Below, in pieces: positions 7,573 through 15,869 of a stretch of DNA of 25,000 nt. The position numbers were made by a program, and so were the translations under genes. This DNA comes from Prorocentrum cordatum. Its lineage: Eukaryota > Sar > Dinophyceae > Prorocentrales > Prorocentraceae. Each line of letters opens with the position of its first letter. Position 1 is the stretch's first letter. Below the pieces are notes generated by a model, which was not told the DNA's origin, ran no database searches, and saw only the letters and a list, made by a program, of their open reading frames with translations. Location of the stretch: contig CAUYUJ010014614.1 in assembly GCA_963575745.1 (NCBI GenBank), forward strand, positions 236,598 through 261,597, given 5' to 3'.

Positions 7573-7905
7573 ATAGATAGATAATGAGATAGATAGTTAG
7601 ATTAAAAATTAGTTGAGATAGATAAGCTGATAGCTAGATAGACAGATAGGTAGGTGTATATATATATAGAGAGAGAGATAGATAGATAGATAGATAGATC
7701 GTGCGATTATCCAGTGGTTGTCCCATGGTTGTTCCGCGGTCGTCCCGCGGTTGCCACATGGTTGCCCCGATGTCTGTCCCGATGGTTGTCCCGATAGATA
7801 GATAAGTAGTGAACAGATAGATAGTTCATTGATTGGAACTTTAGTTAGTTAGATAGATAGATAAATAGTTATTTATATCGTTAGGAAGATAGATAGATAA
7901 GTATA
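7573..7905. repeat. (GATA)n arrays interrupted by a second GTTGTCCC block
   Basis: GATAGATA repeats occupy 7573-7700 and 7795-7905 with TAGTTAGA, AGAGAG and TATATA variants. Between them (7711-7794) is a second block of the GGTTGTCCCGAT minisatellite. The order minisatellite-GATA-minisatellite-GATA suggests a segmental duplication of the pair. Confidence 0.92.
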
Positions 7906-8066
7906 TAGTGCGAACTGCACATATTACAAAGCGCAAAACGCATGCGACCCGCAAATATTGCGGGGCGTTTTGCACGCTGCGCGCGCGAAACGCATGCGAA
8001 TCATATATATATATACATATTGCAAAGCGTTTCGCGCGCTGCGCGCGCAACGCACGATGCATAGTT
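7906..8066. repeat. GC-rich tandem duplication with internal palindromes
   Basis: Two related segments carry GCGTTTTGCACGCTGCGCGC (7967-7986) and GCGTTTCGCGCGCTGCGCGC (8029-8048). Each is followed by an AACGCATGCGAA-like word and flanked by AAAACGCATGCGA and GCAAAGCG motifs. ATATAT separates them. CGCGCGCG cores make several short hairpins. They sit inside an otherwise AT-rich GATA environment. Confidence 0.75.
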
Positions 8067-8266
8067 AGATAGATAGCTAGAAAGATAACTCGTTAGATAG
8101 CTAGATTATTACTACACATAGACAGATAACTAGATATATGTATTATATATAATATATAAAAAGAAGAAGAAAAAAATACCGGCATATAGATAGGCAGATC
8201 GATAGGCATAATAATATATATATATATGAACATATATATAAATGAAGATATATTATCCCAGTGCGA
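8067..8266. other. AT-rich spacer
   Basis: Degenerate GATA and TATATA words, an AAGAAGAAGAAAAAAA patch near 8160 and further AT repeats near 8213-8250. Nothing coding is seen. Confidence 0.7.
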
Positions 8267-9011
8267 CCCTACCTAGGAGTTGGAGCCCCTAGGAAAGCAG
8301 CATTAGTAACTGTAGATCTAAGCTAAAGCTAAGCTAAAGCTAAAGCTAAGCTAAAGCTAAGCTAACGCCAAAGCCAAGCTAAAGCTGAGCTAGAGCTAAG
8401 CTAAAGCTAAGCTGAAGCTAAGCTAAAGCTAAGCTGAAGCTAAATTAGTGCTAAGCTAAAGCTAAGCTAAAGCTAAGCTGAAGCTAAGCTGACGCTAAGC
8501 TAAAGCTAAGCTAAAGCTAAGCTAAAGCTAAGCTACAGCTAAGTTGCAGCTAAGTTAAAGCTAAGCTAAAAAGCTAAGCTAATGTTAAGCCCAAGCTAAG
8601 CTAAAGCTAAGCTAAAATAAGCCAAGCTAAGCTAAGACGAGATAAGCTAAGCCAAGCTAAGGGGGCGCTATGCTAAGCTATGCTAAGCTATGCTATGCAA
8701 TACTGTGCTATGTTATGCGATGCTGTGCTATGCTATGCCATGCTATGCTATGCGACGCTAAGCTAAGCTACATTAGGCTAAGCTAAGCTAGGCTAAGCTA
8801 AGCTAAGCTAAGGTAAGCCAAGCTAAGCTAAGCTAAGCTAAGCCAAGCTAAGCTAAGCCAAGCTAAGCTAAGACGAGATAAGCTAAGTCAAGCTAAGGGG
8901 GCGCGACTGGGGGAACCGCAGGGCGGGGACCGGGGGAACCGCCCGGGGCGTGTAGCACTGCCCGGCCCCTTTAAGCTAAGAGAGTAAGAACCCTCTAGGC
9001 AGAGCCTAGGT
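8267..9011. repeat. (AAGCTA)n array bounded by short inverted repeats
   Basis: AAGCTAAGCT and AAAGCTAAGCTA words fill about 8312-8900, with a TATGCTATGC variant zone at 8668-8755. The flanks carry CCCTACCTAGG (8268-8278) on the left and its reverse complement CCTAGGTAGGG (9005-9015) on the right, each followed inwards by a CCTAG-containing stretch. A 40-bp motif (AAGCTAAGACGAGATAAGCT and on through AAGGGGGCGC) occurs near 8627-8668 and again near 8863-8904. Unlike the two foldbacks to the left, the array keeps one orientation throughout. Confidence 0.85.
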
Positions 9012-9057
9012 AGGGAACAAATACATATACATAAGATAATATATGGGGTCCAGGGCT

Positions 9058-9285
9058 TGCCCCCCCCCCCCCAATGCTGATGCCAGTGGCCCCCCCCCCC
9101 CGCGCGATGGTCCCCCCGCCCCCCCCTGTGGGCGTGGCGTGGTGCTGCGCTGCGGTTCCCCCCCCCCCCTGTGGATGTGGTGTGGTGCTGTGGTGGTTCA
9201 GAGGTGGGCGTGGCGTGGTGCTGCGCTGCGGTGCCCCCCTCCCCCCCCCTGTGGATGTGGTGTGGTGCTGTGGTGGTTCAGAGGT
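9058..9285 (+). repeat. C-run-rich segment with a 76-80 bp tandem duplication
   Basis: Several runs of 9-13 C are separated by short unique words. The unit starting GTGGGCGTGGCGTGGTGCTG (9128 and 9204) and ending GTGGTGGTTCAGAGG (to 9204 and 9284) is duplicated, differing only in C-run length and a few bases. Confidence 0.9.
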
Positions 9286-9331
9286 CGTCGTCGTCGTCGT
9301 CGTCGTCGTCGTCCTCGTCGTCCTCGTCGTC

Positions 9332-9371
<40 letters not shown>

Positions 9372-9482
9372 GTCGTCATCGTCGTCGTCGCCGTCGTCAT
9401 CGTCGTCATCGTCGTCGTCGTCGCCGCCGCAGCCGTCGTTGTCGTCGTCGTGGTCGTCGTCGTCGTCGTCGCCGTCGTCGTA

Positions 9483-9513
<31 letters not shown>

Positions 9514-9518
9514 TCGTC
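9285..9518 (+). repeat. (CGT)n microsatellite
   Basis: CGT trinucleotide array with CCT, CAT and CGC interruptions. It gives Val, Ser, Arg, Asp or Thr runs in the various frames. Confidence 0.97.
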
Positions 9519-9520
9519 TC

Positions 9521-9595
9521 TGGGACCATACCATCTGGGGGGGGGGCCCGAGGAATCCTGGGACCATACCATCTGGGGGGGGGGGGCCCGTGGGC
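9521..9595 (+). repeat. 38-bp tandem duplication with G runs
   Basis: TGGGACCATACCATCTGGGG plus a G run and CCCG occurs at 9521 and again at 9559. Confidence 0.93.
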
Positions 9596-9759
9596 CCTCG
9601 ACCCTGGATCATATATAGATATATTGATGGGCAGATGCGCGAGACAATAGGAAAGTTGAAGAAACCACCAAAAGAACCCAGAGACACAGCCAATCGACCG
9701 CGCCCCCCCTCCCCCCCCGACCTCTTTATCACCCGCAGGGTGGTCCTATCGGCGCATAA

Positions 9760-10075
9760 CGGAGGTTGGGAGCGCGAGCGGAAGTGACCCCAACCAGGGA
9801 ACCGGTTTCGGCTTCGGTTTGCGTCGCGCGCGCGGGCGAGGCCAGGCTGCACGAGTTCCTCCACCTGTAGAGGCCACATGGAGCCCAAAGGAGGAGGAGG
9901 AGGAGGAGGAGGAGGAGGAGGAGGAGGGGAGGGAGGGGAGGGAGGGGAGGGAGGGGAGGGAGGGGAGGGAGGGGAGGGACGGGAGAGAGGGGAGGGAGGA
10001 AAGGGAGGGGAGGGAGGTCCCCCCCCCTTCCCCAAGGCCGGGCGCGGCCCCCGATGGTTGCCCCGCGGGCTGCCC
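9760..10075. repeat. Dispersed repeat, copy B, split by a (GGA)n array
   Basis: It has the same landmarks and order as 7219-7425. Between GGAGCCCAAA (ends about 9890) and CCAAGGCCGGGCGCGGCC (10032 on) it carries (GGA)n followed by (GGGAGGGGA)n and a C run, about 130 bp absent from copy A. Confidence 0.8.
9891..10018 (+). repeat. (GGA)n and (GGGAGGGGA)n purine array
   Basis: All-purine plus strand apart from one ACGGGAG interruption near 9980. It lies wholly inside dispersed repeat copy B. Such purine strands can form triplexes or G-quadruplexes; that is inference only. Confidence 0.95.
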
Positions 10076-10083
10076 CGATGGCC

Positions 10084-10660
10084 CCCCCGACGGGCGTGCC
10101 ACGCCCGGCGCATGGGGTAGCTGTCACCACGAAGCTGCACCACCGCCCAGCTGACCTCGTGCGCTTTGGGCACCTTGGCGAACGGGCCCCCGCCGCCAGC
10201 GGCTTGAGGAGCTCGGCAGTGATAGGAGGCAGCCGCGGCCAAGAAGCCGCCTGTGGCGGCATCACCGTCAGCTCTTGCTGGTGCGTCTGCCACCTGCCTT
10301 TTCCACTTGCGGAGCTCAGCGTCGGCGAGCGCACATGGTTGTGCATCAAGTATGCACCGCGCCGTCTAAAGAGGAACCCTTCCCTTGACGTACTGATGCA
10401 CCTGGCGAGCTCCTCCCAACATGGCCTTCGCGGCCCAGTCCTTCCAGTCGGCTTGCGGAGCCGCGCCGTCGTCCTCGAGAAGCGCCGCAGCCTTCGTCTC
10501 GATCGGGCCGAGCTGGTCGCTGTGCTGAGCCGTTTCCTCGTGTTCATGTTCCTTCTCGTCCTCCTCTTCCTTTTCATCCTTCTCCTCCTTTTTCTCCCCC
10601 TCCCCCCTCCTCCAACTCGTCCTGCTCTTCCTCCCCCCTCATATTTTTCAGGGGCAACGC
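10084..10660 (-). pseudogene. LINE-type polyprotein fragment (linker between endonuclease and RT)
   Basis: One minus-strand frame is coherent from about 10580 down to 10084 with a single TAG at 10366-10368. It reads an acidic Glu/Asp/Lys stretch (KEEEDEKEHEHEE), then QLGPIETKAAALLEDDGA, DWKDWAAKAMLGGARQVHQY with VKG, the stop, then LADAELRKWKRQVADAPARA and KAHEVSWAVVQLRGDSYP. The pattern W-x-x-WA-x-x-A-x-x-GGA-x-x-xHxxxK followed by K-W is what I know from the region between endonuclease and reverse transcriptase in dinoflagellate LINEs. The acidic start continues one frame away up to about 10650. On its left it runs directly into dispersed repeat copy B. A host gene remnant remains possible. 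Confidence 0.4.
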
Positions 10661-11225
10661 AGATCTATGTGTATATATATAGACACAAATATAAACGTAT
10701 GTGCTATGTGCCCCCCCGACCTTGGGAGTCGGGACTGGCTTGTTGCTATCCCTGGAACCTGGAGATCAAATGAGCTACGGGAAGACAACAATGATGATAG
10801 TCCCACCGACCATCCCCCAACACCGCCTACGTATCCACAATATATGTCTTGGCAAGTCGTTCGCAGAAATTTGGCCGAGTCCTGTAATGCGCTATCCTGA
10901 TGTCCGGCCCTGCCCTCGCAGCCTGCAGCAGAACGGCCCTATCCTCCGCATTCACGAGAAACACAGACAGTGCTCGTTTCACAGCTTTTCCATTATTCGG
11001 CATTCACCGGACCTTCAGCCCCAGGGCCACATCTCTGTGATTCACTCTGGTGGCAACTTCCTCCCCCCCTCCGCCTCTTTTCCCCCTCTCCCTTCTCGCC
11101 GTCCCCCTCCGAGCAACCACTGGGGGCGGGGGGCGCGCCCCGGAGAGCGCCAGCTGCGGCAGCAGCGCCGCCCAGTTGAGCGGGCGCCCGCCGTCACGCC
11201 CGCGCGACAGCACCTGCAGACGTCG
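10661..11225. other. Unique DNA without recognisable genes
   Basis: Mixed-composition sequence without tandem repeats. Frames at plus 10701-11957 and minus 11004-11213 are open but carry no motif I recognise. Nothing further is visible. Confidence 0.5.
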
Positions 11226-11440
11226 GTCATCGCCTTCGGCGGCTCTTCGGCAGCCTTCGGTGGCGGGGCCTTCGGCAGCCTTTCGGTGGCTGGGGGCGGC
11301 CTTCGGTGGTCATCAGCGGCCCTTCGGCGGCGGTCGGCGGCCTCGCGCGGCCATCCACGGCCTTCGGTGGCCGTCGGTGGCCTTCTGTGGCCCTTCGGCG
11401 GCCTTCTGTGGCCGTCGACGACCCTCAGCGGTTGTCGTCG
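11226..11440 (+). repeat. Degenerate minisatellite of GCCTTCGGTGGCC type
   Basis: Words such as CTTCGGCGGC, CTTCGGTGGC, CGTCGGTGGCC and CTTCTGTGGCC repeat every 10-18 bp. Confidence 0.85.
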
Positions 11441-11444
11441 TCGG

Positions 11445-11900
11445 TCATCCTCCTCCTCCTCCTCCTCCTCCTCCCTCCCTCCTCCCTCCTCCTCCTCCTC
11501 CTCCTCCTCCCCCTCCTCCTCCTACTCCTCCTCTTCCTCCTCCTTCTCCTCCTCTCCTCCTCCTCCTCCCTCCCTCCTCCTCCTCCCTCCTCCTCCTCCC
11601 TCCTCCTCTCCTCTCCCTCCTCCCTCCTCCCTCCTCCCTCCTCCCTCCTCCCTCCTCCCTCCTCCCTCCCCCTCCCCCTCCTCCTCCTCCTCTCCTCCTC
11701 CTCCTCCTCCCTCCTCCCTTCTCCTCCTCCCTCCAACCTCCTACCTCTCCTCCTCCCTGCTCCCTCCTCCCTCCTCCTCCTTTTCCTCCTCTTCCTCCTC
11801 CTCATCCCCAACCTCCTCCTTCTCCGTCTCCTCCTCCTCCTCCTCCTCCTCCTCCTCCTCCTCCTCCTTCTCCTCCTCCTCCTCCTTCCCCTCCTCCTCT
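11445..11900 (+). repeat. (TCC)n array with CCCTCC variants
   Basis: About 455 bp of pyrimidine-only plus strand apart from a few A and G. Blocks of pure TCC alternate with (TCCCTCC)n at 11610-11670. The long Ser/Pro/Leu and Glu/Arg frames across it are repeat products. Confidence 0.97.
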
Positions 11901-11984
11901 TGTCTTGTGCGATACAGCAAGACAACGACCAAACGAAATCTGGGCGGCACCCGCTAGGGACCCAGATCGGGGAATTCCGAGAAA

Positions 11985-12560
11985 ACCCATCACGGCGTTA
12001 TACATCGTGTTTACCGCCGTGGACGAGTTGCACCGGCCGTAAGGCTTTCAGAATCTTTCACGGCGCCATTGGATTGAACGCCGTGGACGAGTTCCCCTGA
12101 GTGTTGGCGAGTCCAGACCCGAAGCAGGCATGGAAGGAGGCGGGGCGACGAATTCTAAGAGACTCCTCCAAGGCGCCAGGATCTGTATGTTTAACCTCGC
12201 GGGGGAGTTTACCTAGATTTCGACGTGGGGGAATCCCCGCAGGCCTCCCCCAGGGGAACTGAGGCGTTTCCTAACACTGCATCCTTCCTGGACATCCCTC
12301 CTCCACCCCGATTAGTGAAACAGACTGCTGTGACCGGCGTGGGGAAGCGTCTACTTGGGACGAGCACCCAAGACGGCACCGCGGTGGACGCCTGCTTGAA
12401 GCCGATGTCGGGGAACTCCCCCATCGAAGCTGAAAACCCAGGTTCTGGCGCCATGGAAAGGTGTCCCCAAAATCGGCGCGACTCTGCGGACGAATTTCAG
12501 GAAACTTCTCCATGGCGTCAGAACCAGGGTTAAAACGCAGTGGATGAGTTTCCCGAAATG
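11985..12560 (+). repeat. Degenerate repeats with GGCGCCA and GTGGACGAGTT words
   Basis: At least five related segments of about 45-60 bp begin near a GGCGCCA/GGCGTTA/GGCGTCA word and end with a form of GCCGTGGACGAGTTCCCC. They lie near 11993-12040, 12058-12097, 12170-12215, 12448-12515 and 12512-12562. Spacing is irregular and other sequence lies between. No family is recognised. Confidence 0.5.
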
Positions 12561-12594
12561 GTCCCCACGCAAACAATATTCGAATACGCCTCCC

Positions 12595-13075
12595 GAAACG
12601 GCCCGAGATGGACTCCAAGATCGCTCAAGATGTCCCAGGACGATCCAAGATAGCCTCCCACATGTCTCAAAGAGCCCTGGAGATCGCCCCAGTACGGCCT
12701 CAAATGCCCTCCGCGCATTCCAAGAAGGCCCCCAGGAGGTCTGTGCTGTTGCCGTCTCGTTTATGTTTCTTTCGATGGGCTCGCTCGAAGATGGCTCCGA
12801 GATGGCCCACGATGGCCCGAAGAAGAAGCGGGGAGGGCCCCAGCACGGCCCCAAGAGCGCCCAAGACCGCCCCAAGAGCGGCCCAAGAGAGCCCCCAGAG
12901 GCGAGTGTTCGGGCCCCGACGGAGTGACCGAAATCGGCGACCCAAACTCGCTTGACCGATGGATTCCTAGATGGCCCAAAGAGAGCCCCCAAGGCCTCCA
13001 CGAAGGCCCCGAGACACAAATGCGCCCCAAGAACGCTCAAAGTGACCCCAACAATCCTCCAAGACGCTCTCATGG
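12595..13075. repeat. Degenerate ~10-bp minisatellite (GGCCCCAAGA type)
   Basis: Words such as GGCCCCAAGA, CGCCCAAGAC, GATGGCCCGA and GATGGCTCCG recur at about 10-bp spacing. The minus strand stays open as a 245-codon frame (12351-13088) rich in LGPSWG-like peptides, and the plus strand is open in parts as well. A 10-bp unit gives a 30-bp peptide register, so both strands tend to lack stops. Not a credible gene. Confidence 0.65.
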
Positions 13076-13099
13076 CGAAGGATCGCAAAGGTCTTGATC

Positions 13100-13258
13100 A
13101 CTGTCGTCGACGTCGCCGTCGCCGTCGCCATCGCCATCGCCATTGCCATCGCCATTGCCATCGCCGTCGCCGTCGCCGTCGCCATCGCCGTCATCCGCCG
13201 CCGTCGTCGTCGCCGTCGCCGCCGCCATCGTTGTCGTCGTCGTTGTCGTCGCCGTCCC
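13100..13258 (+). repeat. (CGTCGC/CATCGC)n hexanucleotide array
   Basis: GTCGCC, ATCGCC and ATTGCC units, ending in GTTGTCGTCGTC. Confidence 0.95.
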
Positions 13259-13745
13259 GCGTTTCCCGCAGCTGTCTTGATTGAGTGGCTGCCTGTCGTC
13301 CACCCCGGACTGTTAGATGCCCAGCGCGTCGCCGGTGCAAGCACGCACAAATCAACGGAAGCACGGGGAGCAACGACAGGAAACCGCTCTGCCAAGCCAG
13401 CCCCAGGCACACACTGCGTAATACAGGTATCGCTGGCAACAATCGGCAACCATTAAACCAGGACCCTACACGTCCCTGCTCAGAGCAACGCGTCTGGCGT
13501 CAGTGTTGAAAGGGCTGGTGGGATACAAGGAGGCGGTCCCTTTCCAACATGAGGCTCTCGCCTCACCGCCGCGCGCATCCGCCGTAAAACCTTCAACTGG
13601 CACAAGTGCAAGGTTCTTTTCCACATAGTGTTCTCGTCACGGTGCCGCGCAATTCGTCCCAAAGTTGCGCAACATATACAATAATGGAGGGCGGTAGGTT
13701 ATGTGGGCTCTCTGGGGAACTTCGGACTGACCATCGCGACCGCCG
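13259..13745. other. Unique DNA without recognisable genes
   Basis: Mixed sequence with no tandem repeat. Short frames on both strands (minus 13191-13442, minus 13480-13662) have no recognisable motif. Confidence 0.5.
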
Positions 13746-13749
13746 ACGA

Positions 13750-14090
13750 TTACCCTTTAGTAGCACTTAGTGGCCGCTAGCGGCCTGTAGCGGCCGTTTA
13801 GTGGCACTTAGTGGCACTTAGCGGCCTTTAGCGGCCCCGAAAATTACCATTCAGTGGCACCTAGTGGCCGCTACCGGCTCCGAGAAATACCATCTAGTGG
13901 TATTCAGTGGCCGCTAGTGGCTCCGAGAATTACCATTTAGTGGCACTTAGTGGCTGTTAGTGGCTTCGAGAATTAAACTATCATGTAGAGGCACGTAGTA
14001 GCCCGAGATCTACAATTTAGTGGCCGTTAGTGATTCCGAAAATTACCATTTAGTGCACTTAGTGTCCGTTAGTGGTTCCAAGATTTACCA
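13750..14090 (+). repeat. ~55-bp minisatellite built from TTTAGTGGC words
   Basis: About six imperfect units follow the pattern (AATTACCATTTAGTGGCA)-(CTTAGTGGC)-(CGCTAGTGGC)-(TCCGAGA). Within each unit TTAGTGGC recurs at about 10 bp, so it is a nested repeat. Units become more diverged towards 14090, and a trailing trace, CGCTAAGTGCCGCTGAGTG, is seen near 14199-14217. Confidence 0.88.
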
Positions 14091-14545
14091 GATCTGGGCC
14101 ACTGACATGTAAATTAAGGCTCGGGGTCGCCGACCTCCGTGAAACTACGGGCGCGTGAGTGACACCGCCGGCCCCATCGGGACCGCAAGCGTTCGTGCCG
14201 CTAAGTGCCGCTGAGTGTCGTATCCACAAAAAACAATTCGAAGACATTATACAGTTCCCCAAGTTGGCCACATAACGGTCGGTGTTCAACATGGGGCCAT
14301 CGCTTTCGCGTCGCACATATTCATCGCACACGCTTGCAACAACTACAAAGATGGAGAGCGACGGAATTTTCAATGACCCCAACTCAGCGCCCCGATAGCA
14401 GCAAAAATGGAGGCGGACCAAAGACCGGAAAAAAACACGGGCGGGAAGCCCTGAGAAAGAGAAGATGCTGATGGGACAGGGGTGAAAATACAGCCATGTG
14501 CACCTAAATGCGTTTTTCCAAAAAGGACCGTGGCCACGTGGACCA
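14091..14545. other. Unique DNA; 172-codon minus frame of unknown meaning
   Basis: Minus 14059-14577 is open for 172 codons with mixed amino acid use (for example FNAGDIVGPRGHGPFWKNAF at the start). Its start lies in the duplicated segment beginning at 14549. I recognise no domain. Ordinary composition and near-neutral GC make this frame less trivially explained than the repeat frames, but a chance origin is as likely. Confidence 0.3.
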
Positions 14546-14548
14546 ACA

Positions 14549-14870
14549 ATGTCGCCGGCATTGAAGCGAGAGAGCAACTCCTGAGTAAGTTATAAAACAT
14601 AATTAGGTGCAACCGACGCCAGACGGTGCCGAACCTGGCGGTCTAAGGCCCCCCGTCCCGTTGTGGGGCTCTTTTGCTGCCATGTGCTGCAATCTCCTTA
14701 AAAAATCTCGACCGCCCTGACCGAAACTGCAGCCAGCGTTGACGCGAGAACACGATCCCCTGAACAAGATATGACAGAATTCGGCGACACCGCCGCCAGA
14801 CCGTGCCAGACCAGGCGGTCCAGGACACCCCGCCCCCCCATGTGGGACTCTTCTGCGGTCCTTTCATGCT
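14549..14870. repeat. Diverged direct duplication, unit ~190 bp
   Basis: Copy 1 (about 14549-14680) and copy 2 (about 14737-14862) share, in order, GTCGCCGGCATTGAAGCGAG versus AGCCAGCGTTGACGCGAG, then ACTCCTGAGTAAG versus TCCCCTGAACAAG, CGCCAGACGGTGCC versus CGCCAGACCGTGCC, GGCGGTC, and TTGTGGGGCTCTTTTGCTG versus ATGTGGGACTCTTCTGCGG. The copies are about 75% alike by eye. Confidence 0.75.
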
Positions 14871-14879
14871 TTTTCCCCC

Positions 14880-14912
14880 AAATAGGCTTGCCTATAGGAG
14901 TCCTAGTTCGGT
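14880..14912 (+). repeat. Relic of the foldback-element terminus
   Basis: The sequence AATAGGCTTGCCTATAGGAG followed by TCCTAG matches the left terminus of the 6286-6746 foldback (CAGAGCTTGCCTCTGTATAG then GGGTCCTAG), apart from a 3-base gap and a few substitutions. A C-run plus AA precedes both. No second inverted arm is visible nearby. Confidence 0.5.
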
Positions 14913-15129
14913 CCATGCAGAACCGCCCCCTGCTCCCACCCACCCCACGTTGCCACCGCAACCGCCAAACTATCCGCAGAATTTCCTCTGCATCCGCATG
15001 GCTACCTCTGGTGCCCGCACTGCTTCATTTATATCCGCGCGGCTTCCTCTGCTATTCCCAGGGCTTCCTGCGGCTATTCCAACGGCGTCCCAACACTCTC
15101 GCCCAACAATCGCCACACTCCAAGGTATA

Positions 15130-15598
15130 ATAAACCAAAATAGAGTCGAACAGAACAGAGTAGACTAGAATAGACTAGTATATATTAGACAACACTAGGC
15201 TGGACTAAGACTGGACTAGATTAGACTAGACTAAGACCAGACCAGACCAGACCAGACCAGACCAGACTAGACTAGACTAGCCTAGACTAAGAGACTAGAC
15301 TAAGAGACTAGACTAGACTAGACTAGACTAGACTAGACTAGACTAGACTAGACTAGACTAGACTAGACTAGACTAGACTAGACTAAGACTAAGACTAAGA
15401 CTAAAACTAAGACTAAAAATAAGACGAAGACTAAGACTAAGACTAAGACTAAGACTAAGACTAAGACTAAGACTAGACTAGACTAGACTAGACTAGACTA
15501 GACTAGGCTAGACAAGACTAGACTAGACTAGACTAGACTAGCCTAGACTAAGAGACTAGACTAGACTAGACTTGACTTGACTTGACTAGACTTGAAAG
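15130..15598 (+). repeat. (GACTA)n / (GACTAA)n / (GACCA)n array
   Basis: Pentanucleotide GACTA runs (15303-15383, 15474-15545), a GACCA block (15233-15265), and hexanucleotide GACTAA/AAGACT blocks (15384-15475). Repeats containing TAG stop all frames on the plus strand. Confidence 0.97.
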
Positions 15599-15599
15599 C

Positions 15600-15770
15600 T
15601 ACCCCCCCCCCCCCCCTTTTTTCCCAAGCCCGCGATGCTACCCCCCTCCTTTGGCCGCCCAGAAGCTACCCCCCGTGCCCACAGGAGGGGGGGGCTTAGC
15701 TACCGCCCCCCCTTTGAGTGCCCCTTGTTGGAAGCTACGAAACTTCAGCCCTACCCCCCTGAACCCCTAA
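15600..15770 (+). repeat. Degenerate AAGCTACCCCCC repeats with a 16-base C run
   Basis: AAGCTAC followed by a C run appears at 15595, 15662 and 15700, with GATGCTACCCCCC near 15636 and a bare GAAGCTACG near 15731. The spacing is uneven. Confidence 0.7.
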
Positions 15771-15869
15771 ACTGACGCGCAACCCCGCGACCTCGAATGC
15801 TATCGGCGGCGAGAGGGGCGGGCGCTACTCGAGCCCGCAAGCAGGACCCAAGGCGCTCCGTGGCGATCT

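Noticed and set aside
6334-7580. Long His/Thr, Cys/Met and Pro/Gly/Thr reading frames across 6334-7580
   Set aside because: They are products of the CATA/CATG and CCGGGTGCC arrays and exist on both strands.
10600-10655. Plus-strand 3' splice acceptor (pyrimidine tract then TTTTTCAG-GGG)
   Set aside because: The coding-like reading here is on the minus strand. The pyrimidine tract is the reverse of its Glu/Lys codons.
11050-12042. Ser/Pro/Leu-rich 330-418 codon frames
   Set aside because: They are carried by the (TCC)n array. Unique flanks show no domain.
12351-13088. 245-codon minus frame rich in LGPSWG-like peptides
   Set aside because: The 10-bp degenerate unit leaves several frames open on both strands, and the peptide has repeat character only.
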